Positions 53,203 through 61,825 are shown, counted from the stretch's first letter. The stretch is DNA of 64,000 bases from G965233625 sp965233625 (GCA_965233625.1 OZ247499.1:3100001-3164000), one strand, 5' to 3'. Translations and numbers: made by a program. The notes: a model not told the origin generated them from the sequence alone.

Positions 53203-53946
53203 TCAGGCCGCTTTGGTGGCGCCGTCTTTCAGTCCGCTAGCGACCGGCCAGCTAATGGTCCACGGAGCATCGCCCTGGCGCCAGACGGCTGAAAGTTCCT
53301 GGCAGTCCGCCGTGGACGCCGCACTGTGCCAGTAACCGGTGTGATAATAAACCGCCGCGCTATCGTCTGTCGCAGATCCGGCGCCGTTGCTTAGTGCACC
53401 GTTGGTTAGTGCGCCGTTGCTCAGTGCGTACGGGAGATGCCTTCTTCGCACCAGGATGCACCTGGCCGGTTGAAATGCGTTGTCGTGGCCAGCTGGAACG
53501 ACGGCCGCGGTCCAGGGCTTCATCCGCGTCACGTGTTGTTCAAAGAACGATGTAACATCGATGTTCGCCACCGCCGTATCGGCAGCGATAAAACAGTGCT
53601 CGTCCTGTGAGTGAAGATAGCGGGATGCAACCGCGATCCGCTCTTCGGCCCGCATGTTTTCACCCGTGTTGACCAGCGAAACCTGCCAGTCGTCGTCAAT
53701 CTCACCACTTAAAAAGTGGTCCACCAGTGCGGCGTTCTGGCTATCGATGCACACAACAAACCGTCGCACACCGAAAGCTGCAAACGTCTTCATCACGTGC
53801 CACGCCACCGGCTGCGAACCAATGACCCTCTCCACATCCCCACCGCCGGCCTGGCATACCAGAATCAGTGGCGGCGTCCCGCTGGCGGCGCCGTCAGAAC
53901 AGGGCGCCCCGGCGGGTTGTTCCCGGTTGAATTGTTCCGCACTCAT
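53203..53946 (-). CDS. Nucleotidyltransferase-like protein
   Basis: A 247-residue protein starting at the ATG at 53946 (MSAEQFNREQPAG). The pattern LILVCQAGGGDVERVIGSQP, VAWHVMKTFAAFGVRRFVVC and EHCFIAADTAVANIDV follows the Rossmann-like order of sugar-nucleotide transferases such as glucose-1-phosphate cytidylyltransferase, but the GxGxR loop is altered (QAGGGD) and the protein is short. A three-copy repeat ALSNG/ALTNG/ALSNG lies near residues 173-187. It is first of the three-gene cluster. The activity is doubtful; the fold assignment is inference. Confidence 0.5.
   Translation of the reverse strand: MSAEQFNREQPAGAPCSDGAASGTPPLILVCQAGGGDVERVIGSQPVAWHVMKTFAAFGVRRFVVCIDSQNAALVDHFLSGEIDDDWQVSLVNTGENMRAEERIAVASRYLHSQDEHCFIAADTAVANIDVTSFFEQHVTRMKPWTAAVVPAGHDNAFQPARCILVRRRHLPYALSNGALTNGALSNGAGSATDDSAAVYYHTGYWHSAASTADCQELSAVWRQGDAPWTISWPVASGLKDGATKAA
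53384..53428. repeat. 15-bp tandem repeat, three copies
   Basis: CCGTTGCTTAGTGCA and two near copies follow head to tail inside the nucleotidyltransferase-like gene. The unit is a multiple of three, so it adds ALSNG-type pentapeptides without shifting the frame. Confidence 0.85.
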
Positions 53947-54092
53947 CTTCAGTACCCCATTCCGGCTTCGAGGGCCGGTCCCACATCCGCAGGATCGAAT
54001 TTTGTAGGGAGGTAAATAGCCGATCTCTGCAAATGCAGCAAGATAAATCCTGCGCGTGGCAACGCATGAATCCGTTGCGTAGGATGACAACC

Positions 54093-55388
54093 ATGAGCGA
54101 TACAGAACAACGGCTTATCGAACAGGTGCTGGCCCATCCCGGTGACGATGCACCACGCCTGCTGCATGCAGACTGGCTGGAAGAACACGGCGACAGCCGC
54201 GGGGAGCTTATCCGCGTGCAGTGCAAACTGGCCGGGATGGACCCGGTTGAGCCTGAATACGGCGAACTGCTGTTGCGCGAAGAAAGTCTGTTGGAGCAGC
54301 ACCAGGCGGCCTGGTTGCGGAACCAGCCGAAGTTTCAGGATTTCGCCCTTGGGGTTCCCCGGCAGCAGCGGTTCTGCAATAAGTCCGGCCAGTGGCGTGA
54401 AGTGTATCACCGCGGCTATCCCGGCTACGGAACCTTCTCGCATCCATCGGCCGCCAATGCCGTTTATCAGTCGGTGGTGAAACATGCACCGGTGCAACGC
54501 GTTTCGTTCCGCACATCGCTGAAAGGGTGGCTGGACCGGGCGGATGAGTTAACTGCCTTGCACGGTGTGAAAGGCTTGATGCTTGTTGAAAGCAGTCAGC
54601 TATCCCTGGGTGACTCAAGCTGGTTGAAAGACCCGCCGTGGACCAGCCTGGAAGAGCTGAGCATTACCCCGCGGCAACCAGCAAGCCTTCAGCAGATGGC
54701 GGGCAGTGCATCGTACAAAAACCTGAAACGCCTGGAATGCAACTGGTTGAACCCGCACCCGGAGGGCGTGCATGGGCTGATTGAGTCGGGTGTTGTTGCC
54801 GGGTTGCAACAACTTGACTGGCAGGGGCCCTCGTTCGCCGGGCACATTCCTGCGTTGTTTACGGATTCAATGGCGCTGCGCAAACTCACCGCGGGCAGCA
54901 TGCTGACCGATGCCGATAACGCAGACTTCTTCAACGCACCGGGGCTGCATCATCTGACAGAACTGAACATCGGGCATGAAAGTCCTGGAGAGTTTCTGGC
55001 TGGACTGCTCGAGTCCGGGAATTTCCCCCATTTACGGCTGCTTGGCGTTGGCAATCTCAACACCCGGCAGTCGATAGATACTCGAGAATTTCCACCCGGC
55101 GCCGCTTCGCTGAGGCAACTTGATTTATCCAATGCCAGGATCAACGCCAGAACACTCAAGGCGATCTGCCAATCTCCCTCCCTGGCGAATCTCACCCACC
55201 TGGACGTGCGCAACCTGGCACTTTCAGATAAACAAACCAAGATGCTACAAAATTCCGCCAACTTCGCGCACCTTCGCAAACTTGCCATTAACACTCAGAA
55301 GCTATCTCCATCGGCACTGAAAGCCATGAAGAAGCAATTCGGCAAAGCAACCACCAATTCGCTGGGAGTTGCCTTCTTCCGCAAATAA
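54093..55388 (+). CDS. TIGR02996 / leucine-rich-repeat-like protein
   Basis: A 431-residue protein from the ATG at 54093, preceded by AGGATGACA. The first 45 residues are the TIGR02996 repeat-companion domain (LAHPGDDAPRLLHADWLEEH, then GELIRVQCKLA), which occurs almost only in planctomycetes and Myxococcota next to repeat arrays. The rest shows LRR-like units (LRQLDLSNARINARTLKAIC; LTHLDVRNLALSDKQTKMLQ). It is likely a cytoplasmic binding protein with unknown partner. It is divergent from the three-gene cluster at 51446-53946. Confidence 0.85.
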   Translation: MSDTEQRLIEQVLAHPGDDAPRLLHADWLEEHGDSRGELIRVQCKLAGMDPVEPEYGELLLREESLLEQHQAAWLRNQPKFQDFALGVPRQQRFCNKSGQWREVYHRGYPGYGTFSHPSAANAVYQSVVKHAPVQRVSFRTSLKGWLDRADELTALHGVKGLMLVESSQLSLGDSSWLKDPPWTSLEELSITPRQPASLQQMAGSASYKNLKRLECNWLNPHPEGVHGLIESGVVAGLQQLDWQGPSFAGHIPALFTDSMALRKLTAGSMLTDADNADFFNAPGLHHLTELNIGHESPGEFLAGLLESGNFPHLRLLGVGNLNTRQSIDTREFPPGAASLRQLDLSNARINARTLKAICQSPSLANLTHLDVRNLALSDKQTKMLQNSANFAHLRKLAINTQKLSPSALKAMKKQFGKATTNSLGVAFFRK

Positions 55389-55464
55389 CCGCGAACCTTT
55401 CCGCCCGGCAACCCTCCTTCCTTTACAAGCAGCGAAGCCAGTGCATCACAAAAAACAGCCTATG

Positions 55465-55493
55465 TTGACAGTTTCAGCACACACTGGTAATTT
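55465..55493 (+). promoter_or_regulatory. Promoter of tRNA-Ala
   Basis: Perfect TTGACA (55465-55470), 17-base spacer and TAATTT (55488-55493), placing the start about 5 bases before the tRNA. Confidence 0.8.
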
Positions 55494-55504
55494 CTAAAAC
55501 TCAC

Positions 55505-55577
55505 GGGGGATTAGCTCAGTTGGGAGAGCGTCTGGCTGGCAGCCAGAAGGTCATCGGTTCAAGTCCGTTATCCTCCA
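55505..55577 (+). tRNA. tRNA-Ala (anticodon GGC)
   Basis: Acceptor GGGGGAT pairs with ATCCTCC through one G-T pair. The anticodon stem TCTGG/CCAGA has loop CTGGCAG, giving anticodon GGC. D arm TAGCTCAGTTGGGAGAGC and T arm CGGTTCAAGTCCG are regular. CCA is not encoded. Confidence 0.94.
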
Positions 55578-55614
55578 CTTACCCACTTGCTGTATCACGG
55601 TGAGCGGGAGAATA

Positions 55615-55637
55615 CCCCGGTAAATCCGGGGTTTTTT
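55615..55637 (+). terminator. Rho-independent terminator of tRNA-Ala
   Basis: Stem CCCCGG/CCGGGG with loop TAAAT and six Ts, 38 bp after the tRNA. Confidence 0.85.
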
Positions 55638-55875
55638 CGTTTTGAGGGGTAGAGTTTGCCGCGGTAGTTTGCCCGGTTTCTGCAGATGTGCGGGCCAGAT
55701 TATGGTCCGATCCGCAGATAGTGTTTGTTGGCGATCGCGATGTTGTTACCCAGCCAGCATCTTCTAAACGATTCAATGGCGATGCAAACAACGCACGAAA
55801 AATGCGTAGCTACGGCTCACTCCACAAAAGTCCTTACCCGTAACGGGCAAAGCTTTCTGCGTGCCAGTCACCAAG

Positions 55876-56232
55876 CTACTCGCCGGTGCTGCCACGCGTC
55901 TCTAGTTCCCTGTCGTCTGGGACATGGCCGGGATTGACGGGTGGATCAGTTGGGCGATGGGATGCAACGTAAAGAAGGGCGACCGGCACCAATATGACAA
56001 TCAGCGTGTAGAAAACAAAGAGGCACCAGAACGTCTTTGGCTCTTCCGACCGCCTGCAGAATCTGTCGGGCCTACTTGGACCGAGTTCCGAATTGCTCGA
56101 CCGTGAATACTCCCGCATTTTCCCGGACTTAATGCCTTGATACAACTGCCATATCGCCATCCCCCAAGGTATCAGCAGCAACAGAAAAGGTAGCCATTCA
56201 TCAATCGCGGCTAAGGTAGGCACGAATAACAT
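55876..56232 (-). CDS. Small membrane protein of unknown function
   Basis: A 118-residue protein with two membrane helices (WLPFLLLLIPWGMAIWQLY and LFVFYTLIVILVPVALLYV) joined by a polar, Arg/Ser-rich linker, and a charged C-terminus. The N-terminus overlaps the end of the preceding minus-strand ORF by 22 bp. The family is not recognised. The interval 55638-55875 between the tRNA-Ala terminator and this gene holds no intact gene. Confidence 0.5.
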   Translation of the reverse strand: MLFVPTLAAIDEWLPFLLLLIPWGMAIWQLYQGIKSGKMREYSRSSNSELGPSRPDRFCRRSEEPKTFWCLFVFYTLIVILVPVALLYVASHRPTDPPVNPGHVPDDRELETRGSTGE

Positions 56233-56444
56233 TGGCGGGGCCTATACCTCAACAGTGCGTTAGGGCCGGTGCCGGAAAAACGATATCCGAACCAGACTAA
56301 GAACAGCCCAGTGGCGAGGAATAACGGCTCCAGCAATAAGCTAGAGATCTCCAGTCGACGCTCTACGACGACTCGTTCAGGGGAGCTGGGATCGTAGCAA
56401 CAGACCGTTTCCGGGCCTGCCGCGTTGACAGCGAATCTAATCAT
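56211..56444 (-). CDS. Small membrane protein, possible DUF3592 remnant
   Basis: A 77-residue ORF from the ATG at 56444. The stretch ETVCCYDPSSPERVVVERR recalls the V-Y-Y-D-P-x-x-P signature of DUF3592 proteins just before their last helix (LLLEPLFLATGLFLVWFGYR here). The N-terminal part expected of DUF3592 is missing, so it may be a 5'-truncated remnant. It lies in the upstream region of the divergent glycosidase gene. Confidence 0.35.
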   Translation of the reverse strand: MIRFAVNAAGPETVCCYDPSSPERVVVERRLEISSLLLEPLFLATGLFLVWFGYRFSGTGPNALLRYRPRQCYSCLP

Positions 56445-56616
56445 AAACGTGATAGCTAACTCTGTTCCAGATGATTCAGGAAGAATGCTGCGATTTCCTC
56501 GTGAACCTGCACGACCAATGCTTACATACGACCACGTGGCAGAGAGACGTGGAGAACCCGCGTATGGTAGAATGCGGGGCTTAGAACTCATCATTTCTGT
56601 GCAGGAACGGCGCCCG

Positions 56617-58416
56617 ATGCGATATCTTCTCCCATGCTTCCTTCTTTCTGTTGCGTGTCTGACTTTTCAACCTTCCGATGCCCGCGCGCAATCTCGCGTT
56701 TCACTTGCCGGGAAGCCGGGGCAGTGGCAGTTGCTGCGTGATGGGAAACCGTATGAGGTGCATGGCGTTGGCGGCGATTCGAACCTGCGGGTGCTTGCTG
56801 CCGCTGGAGGGAACTCGATCCGGACCTGGAGCACCGACGGTCTGGGGAAACTACTGGACGAAGCCCATAAGCATGGCCTGACGGTCTGTGTCGGCATGTG
56901 GCTGGGACACGAGCGGCACGGGTTTGACTACCAGAGCGAAACGGCGGTGGTGAAACAACTGGAAGATTGCCTGAAAGCGGTCCGCCAATACAAAAACCAT
57001 CCGGCCGTGCTGCTGTGGGCCGTTGGTAACGAGATGGAAGGTGACGGCAGGAACCCGGCTGTGTGGTACGCCGTGAATCACATTGCCCGCGAGATCAAGC
57101 AGATCGATCCGCATCATCCCACCATGACCGTGATCGCCGAACTGGGCGAAAACGAAACGAAGATCCGCAACGTAGAACGCTTCTGCCCGGATATCGACAT
57201 CATTGGCGTTAACTCCTACGGCGGTATTTCGACCCTGGCCAAGCGGTATCAGAAATCGGGCGTCAGCAAGCCGTACATCGTCACAGAACACGGCCCGCAT
57301 GGTCCCTGGGAAGTTGAGAAAACCCGTTGGGGTTCGCCGATCGAAGCAACCAGCACGGCCAAAGGCGAGAGCTATGCGGACGGCTACCGTAAGACCGTCA
57401 CGCAGCAAGCCGGCCGGTGCCTTGGTTCTTATGCGTTCCTGTGGGGGCATAAGCAAGAGACCACGGCCACCTGGTTTGGCATGCTACTGCCCGATGGTTC
57501 AAGGTTGGCAGCAGCAGATGCGATGACCACCGCCTGGACGAAATCACCGCCGCAAAACCGCTGCCCGCAGATCGCATCGCTGAAGGTGGATCGCAGCGAC
57601 ATGTTAAAGCCTGGCGCGAAGTTAAAGGCCACGCTGACTGCCAGCGATCCGGAAGGCGACACGCTGAACGTCAAATGGGTTCTGCGTCAGGACGGCGGCA
57701 CGATTGGCGTGGGCGGAGACTATCAGGCGGAAGAAGCAACCTTTGCCGGTGCGGTTACCGGCGACGGAACAGGCGCGACGGTCACCGTTCCTGAAGGTGG
57801 CGGCGGATACCGGCTGTTCGCTTATGTCCGCGATGGACAGGGCGGCGCCGCAGTGGCTAATGTTCCGCTCTATGTGGACGCCCCGGTTAAGGCCATCGCC
57901 GCTCCACGGGCGTCCTTGCCGCTGGCCGTTTATGCAGACGATGCCAAGGCCCCTTACGCCCCGTCCGGGTACATGGGCAATACGGAAGCGATCAGCATGC
58001 AACTCGATTCCGCCGAACAGCCGCACGCCGGTAAGACCTGCCTGAAAGTCACCTACAACGCTGCGGACAACTGGGGCGGGGTGCTCTGGCAATCGCCGCC
58101 AAACGACTGGGACGGATTGAAACCGGGCGGCCTGAATCTTTCTGGCGCTGCAGCGCTCGAATTCTATGTCCGCGGCGCAACGGGCGACGAACGCGTGTCC
58201 TTTGTACTGGGCGTCATTGAGGGCGACAAACCTTACCGGGATACAGCGAAGGCCGAGCTCAAAGACGTGCGTTTATCCACGGAATGGCAGAAGATGCGCA
58301 TCCCACTCAATGGCCGCGATCTCAGCCGGATCAAAACGGGTTTCGGCTGGTCGCTCGCCGGGCAAGGAAAGCCCGTGACGTTTTATCTTGACGATATCCG
58401 GTATGTAAAAGAGTGA
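56617..58416 (+). CDS. Secreted glycoside hydrolase (GH2-like barrel) with C-terminal beta domain
   Basis: A 599-residue exported protein. The ATG at 56617 starts a signal peptide (MRYLLPCFLLSVACLTFQP); an in-frame extension upstream is not credible. After a short beta segment (YEVHGVGGDSNLRVLAAAGG) comes a GH2/GH5-type TIM barrel: the acid/base Glu is in AVGNEMEGDG and the nucleophile Glu in YIVTEHGPHG. Residues about 375-470 are an Ig-like domain, and about 475-599 a beta-sandwich (LKVTYNAADNWGGVLWQSPP; VTFYLDDIRYVKE) resembling carbohydrate-binding modules. It probably attacks beta-linked glycans. The next gene, 83 bp downstream, is another glycosidase-like protein. Confidence 0.85.
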   Translation: MRYLLPCFLLSVACLTFQPSDARAQSRVSLAGKPGQWQLLRDGKPYEVHGVGGDSNLRVLAAAGGNSIRTWSTDGLGKLLDEAHKHGLTVCVGMWLGHERHGFDYQSETAVVKQLEDCLKAVRQYKNHPAVLLWAVGNEMEGDGRNPAVWYAVNHIAREIKQIDPHHPTMTVIAELGENETKIRNVERFCPDIDIIGVNSYGGISTLAKRYQKSGVSKPYIVTEHGPHGPWEVEKTRWGSPIEATSTAKGESYADGYRKTVTQQAGRCLGSYAFLWGHKQETTATWFGMLLPDGSRLAAADAMTTAWTKSPPQNRCPQIASLKVDRSDMLKPGAKLKATLTASDPEGDTLNVKWVLRQDGGTIGVGGDYQAEEATFAGAVTGDGTGATVTVPEGGGGYRLFAYVRDGQGGAAVANVPLYVDAPVKAIAAPRASLPLAVYADDAKAPYAPSGYMGNTEAISMQLDSAEQPHAGKTCLKVTYNAADNWGGVLWQSPPNDWDGLKPGGLNLSGAAALEFYVRGATGDERVSFVLGVIEGDKPYRDTAKAELKDVRLSTEWQKMRIPLNGRDLSRIKTGFGWSLAGQGKPVTFYLDDIRYVKE

Positions 58417-58499
58417 AGTCGCAGCATGTGATATGCTAACGCTTCCTATTTGACCGGTCTCTTGCCTCATCATCTCCTCCACCACCAGGATGTTCTTCC

Positions 58500-61181
58500 A
58501 TGAAGAATTATCTCGCGTTTGCGTTTGTTGCTGCATTCACCTTATCGTTGCAGGCGGGGGCATGTTCCGTCTGCCAGGCGCAGATCTCTGCCGATGTTGT
58601 GTTCACGGGTAGTGACACGCAGATCGCAGTCGAGGCGGAACATTATTTCAAGCAGACGCTGGATAAGGTCCGTAAGTTTCACCTGACACATGCGAAGCAG
58701 ACGCCCAGCGTCAAACCCGATGGCGATCCCTCACACGTCGCCGGCGCCAGTGGCGGGGCGTACCTGGAGATTCTGCCCGATACCCGTCGCACGCACGATG
58801 ACAAGTTGCAACGCGGCGTTAACTTCGCCCCCGAACCGGGCAAAATGGCGGTGCTGCACTACAACGTACATTTTAAAAAAGCCGGCCGCTATTACGTCTG
58901 GGTCCGCGCGTATTCAACAGGCAGCGAAGACAACGGCCTGCATGTGGGCGTGGATGGCCAGTGGCCCAGCAGCGGGCAGCGGTTGCAGTGGTGCGAAGGA
59001 AAGAACCGCTGGCGTTGGGAAAGCAAGCAACGCACCAACGAGCAGCACTGTGGAGAACCTTACAAGATCTTCCTGGATATCGACGAACCAGGCAATCACG
59101 TCGTCACCTTCTCAATGCGTGAAGACGGCTTTGAATTCGACAAGTTCCTGCTCACGACAGAACGCAACTACCGGCCCGCCGCAGGCCCCGGTCCTGCCCC
59201 CATCTCACAGAGCGGCGAACTGCCCACGGCTTTTGTGTTTGTCAAACCATCAGCAGAACCTGCCGCAGCGAAAGAAAAGCCAGACACAGCTAAACCCGCA
59301 GGCAGCCCGACGGTCGCTTCGAGCGACAAGCCGCTGCAGTTGCCCCGCAAGCCCGATGGCGATGGCAAGATGACGGTATCGGGCGAGTTGAAGCAGTGGC
59401 ACAAAGTCACTTTCAATCTGAACGGGCCTTACGCCCACGAGAAAGACAACAAGCCAAATCCGTTTACCGATTACCGGATGATGGTGATGTTGAAACATGC
59501 GAAGTCTGGCAAAACGCACTTCATCCCCGGCTACTTTGCGGCCGACGGCAAAGCGGCGAACACGTCTGCCGAAGATGGCACGTTGTGGCGGGCGCATTTT
59601 GCACCCGACGAGATTGGCACCTACCTGGTGAGAGTCTCGTTTCAGCAGGGGCCATATGCAGCGCTGCGACCTGGCAAAGCGTTCAAGCCGCTGGCGCCGT
59701 TTCATGGTGGCACGGGGAAGATTGAAATCACCGCATCCGATAAAACCGGCCGCGACCTACGTGCACATGGCCGTCTGGCGTACACCGGCAAACGCTATCT
59801 GCAACATTTGGGCAGCGGCGAATATTTCCTGAAAGCTGGCGCGGACGCCCCCGAAACGCTGCTTGCGTACAAGGACTTTGATAACACGGTCGCCGGCAAC
59901 GCCCGCAAGGCGCCTTTGAAATCGTGGAGCAGCCACGCTCAGGACTGGCGGCCCGGCGACCCGGTCTGGCAGGGCAGTAAAGGTAAGGGACTGATTGGCG
60001 CCGTGAACTATCTTGCGGGCAAGGGATGTAACGCGTTTTCCTTCCTCACCTACAACGCCGGCGGAGACGGCGACAACGTGTGGCCCTTTATCCACCGCGA
60101 CGACAAGCTGCATTACGACTGCAGTAAACTGGACCAGTGGGGCATCGTCTTCGACCACGGAACCCGCCGGGGCATGTATCTGCACTTCAAAATGCAGGAA
60201 ACAGAAAACGACGATCACGTCCGCGGCAAGCGCAACGGCAAAGTGCCGGAATCGCTTGACGGCGGTGAACTGGGCGTGCAGCGCATGCTCTACTGCCGCG
60301 AACTGATCGCGCGGTTCGGACACAACCTGGCGTTGAACTGGAACCTGGGCGAAGAAAATACGCAGTCCGCCGCGCAGCAGAAAGCGATGATCGATTACAT
60401 CTCCGCCATCGACCCATACGGTCACCACATCGTCGTGCACACCTTCCCGGATCAGCAGGACAAGGTTTACCGCGGCCTGATCGGCCAGAAGTCAAAACTG
60501 ACGGGCACATCGCTGCAGAACAGCAGCCTGAAGACGACACATGCTCAGACGGTGAAGTGGATCAAAGAATCCACCGCCGCCGGCAAACCCTGGGTGGTGG
60601 CTTTTGACGAATCTGGTTCTGCGCAACATGCACAGTGCCCGGACCTGGGATACCGTGGATTTGATGGTCGCGACGTCGACGGAAAAATGGCGCACACGCA
60701 GCACGAAGTGCGGAAGTACACCCTCTGGGGCACCCTGATGGCAGGCGGCGCCGGGAACGAATATTACTTCGGATATAAGTTCGTCGAGAACGATATCAAG
60801 TGCGAAGACTGGCGCAGCCGCGATCAGAGCTGGGACTATTGTCGCATCGCGTTGAATTTCTTCCGCGACAATAAGATTCCATTCGTGGAAATGGAAAACG
60901 CGGATGCACTGGTGGGCAATCCTTCCCACAAAGACACCACCTACTGTTTTGCTAAAGCGGGTGAAATCTACCTGGTTTATCTCACCGCGGGCGGGACGTC
61001 GGCGCTGGATTTAAGCGACGCGAATGGCGAGTTCGATGTTCTCTGGTTCGATCCGCGCGATGGCGGCAAATTGCAGACCGGCAGCGTGAAGGCGCTCAGC
61101 GGTGGCGGCAAGGTGCAACTTGGCGGGCCGCCGGCCGATGCCGGTCGTGATTGGCTATGCGTTATCCGCAAGCGGAAGTAG
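58500..61181 (+). CDS. Secreted DUF5060-type glycoside-hydrolase-like protein
   Basis: An 893-residue exported protein (signal MKNYLAFAFVAAFTLSLQAG). Residues about 35-230 form a galactose-binding-like sandwich (VEAEHYFKQTLDKVRKFHLT; RRTHDDKLQRGVNFAPEPGK). After a Pro/Ala linker, a DUF5060-type Ig domain (about 295-390, LKQWHKVTFNLNGPYAH) precedes a barrel with candidate acidic residues in LNWNLGEENTQSA and VVAFDESGSAQHAQ. The last 90 residues match the putative collagen-binding/sugar-binding domain found in this group (LVYLTAGGTSALDLS to WFDPRDGGKLQTG). It probably cleaves a plant or algal polysaccharide. It ends next to the convergent stop of the gene at 61182. Confidence 0.8.
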   Translation: MKNYLAFAFVAAFTLSLQAGACSVCQAQISADVVFTGSDTQIAVEAEHYFKQTLDKVRKFHLTHAKQTPSVKPDGDPSHVAGASGGAYLEILPDTRRTHDDKLQRGVNFAPEPGKMAVLHYNVHFKKAGRYYVWVRAYSTGSEDNGLHVGVDGQWPSSGQRLQWCEGKNRWRWESKQRTNEQHCGEPYKIFLDIDEPGNHVVTFSMREDGFEFDKFLLTTERNYRPAAGPGPAPISQSGELPTAFVFVKPSAEPAAAKEKPDTAKPAGSPTVASSDKPLQLPRKPDGDGKMTVSGELKQWHKVTFNLNGPYAHEKDNKPNPFTDYRMMVMLKHAKSGKTHFIPGYFAADGKAANTSAEDGTLWRAHFAPDEIGTYLVRVSFQQGPYAALRPGKAFKPLAPFHGGTGKIEITASDKTGRDLRAHGRLAYTGKRYLQHLGSGEYFLKAGADAPETLLAYKDFDNTVAGNARKAPLKSWSSHAQDWRPGDPVWQGSKGKGLIGAVNYLAGKGCNAFSFLTYNAGGDGDNVWPFIHRDDKLHYDCSKLDQWGIVFDHGTRRGMYLHFKMQETENDDHVRGKRNGKVPESLDGGELGVQRMLYCRELIARFGHNLALNWNLGEENTQSAAQQKAMIDYISAIDPYGHHIVVHTFPDQQDKVYRGLIGQKSKLTGTSLQNSSLKTTHAQTVKWIKESTAAGKPWVVAFDESGSAQHAQCPDLGYRGFDGRDVDGKMAHTQHEVRKYTLWGTLMAGGAGNEYYFGYKFVENDIKCEDWRSRDQSWDYCRIALNFFRDNKIPFVEMENADALVGNPSHKDTTYCFAKAGEIYLVYLTAGGTSALDLSDANGEFDVLWFDPRDGGKLQTGSVKALSGGGKVQLGGPPADAGRDWLCVIRKRK

Positions 61182-61619
61182 CTACTGCGCGTCGACAGTT
61201 TCCGTTTGCGGACCAGCGGGCCCCGTGTAGTAGGTCCGCTTCAGATAGCCTTTTTCGCATTTGGGATCTGCCATCTGCTTGCGGTAGTCAAGTTCGTACG
61301 CACGCAGCACGTACACCATCTCATCCGTGCTTAAATGTTCACCCCGGTTGTAGGCGTTTATTAAGTCGATGACTTCTGACTCGTTGCAGCGGAAGTCGGC
61401 GGGAGTGCCACCCTGGGTCGGGCCGCGAAGCGAGATATCTGTGACGAAACCTTCGGAGATCTTCTCCATGCCCCTCTGGGGGGACGCCAGTGACCTAATG
61501 TAATTCGATACGCCCTTAACCGTTTCGTAGTGGTTTTCAGATTCGCCGCTTGCCCAGCCGCCTCCAACGAGACAGAGAACCACTGCGGCGCCCAGTTGGG
61601 CACGTCTGTCCTGCATCAT
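61182..61619 (-). CDS. Small secreted protein of unknown function
   Basis: A 145-residue protein with a signal peptide (LGAAVVLCLVGGGWASGE). The mature part has two cysteines (RCNESEVIDLINAYNRGEHL and DPKCEKGYLKRTYY), perhaps a disulfide. A helical segment HLSTDEMVYVLRAYELDYRK follows. The family is not recognised. A 16-bp palindrome overlaps its ribosome-binding region at 61623-61638. Its TAG stop abuts the TAG of the plus-strand neighbour as TAGCTA. Confidence 0.6.
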   Translation of the reverse strand: MMQDRRAQLGAAVVLCLVGGGWASGESENHYETVKGVSNYIRSLASPQRGMEKISEGFVTDISLRGPTQGGTPADFRCNESEVIDLINAYNRGEHLSTDEMVYVLRAYELDYRKQMADPKCEKGYLKRTYYTGPAGPQTETVDAQ

Positions 61620-61622
61620 AAC

Positions 61623-61638
61623 ACCTTAATATTAAGGT
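61623..61638. promoter_or_regulatory. 16-bp perfect palindrome over the RBS of the small secreted protein gene
   Basis: ACCTTAATATTAAGGT lies 3 bp before the ATG at 61619 (minus strand); its AAGGT half serves as the likely ribosome-binding site. A dimeric repressor or an mRNA fold could mask translation. Confidence 0.5.
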
Positions 61639-61796
61639 TAATCTTTGCCCGCCCTCGTGCCTTCCCACAGGCGGAAGATCGTCTACGCGGTACGGGCTTA
61701 CTCTGGTTTAGCCTAAAAAGCATGCATGTATCTAGGGGGCTTTTTTTATAATTAACGATTTCAGGCTAATTCGTGGAAATCCATAGACGGGATATG

Positions 61797-61825
61797 TTGA
61801 TGGATAGCGTGGCTATCTCTATACT
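61797..61825 (+). promoter_or_regulatory. Promoter of the small basic protein gene
   Basis: TTGATG (61797-61802), a 17-base spacer and TATACT (61820-61825). Inside the spacer GATAGC-GTG-GCTATC is an exact inverted repeat, a possible operator. The leader to the GTG start is about 74 bases. Confidence 0.65.

Noticed and set aside
61710..61752. Possible terminator with T-run at 61739-61747
   Set aside because: The stem (AAAAAGC/GCTTTTT) is A/T-only except one pair and the loop is long; too weak to call.
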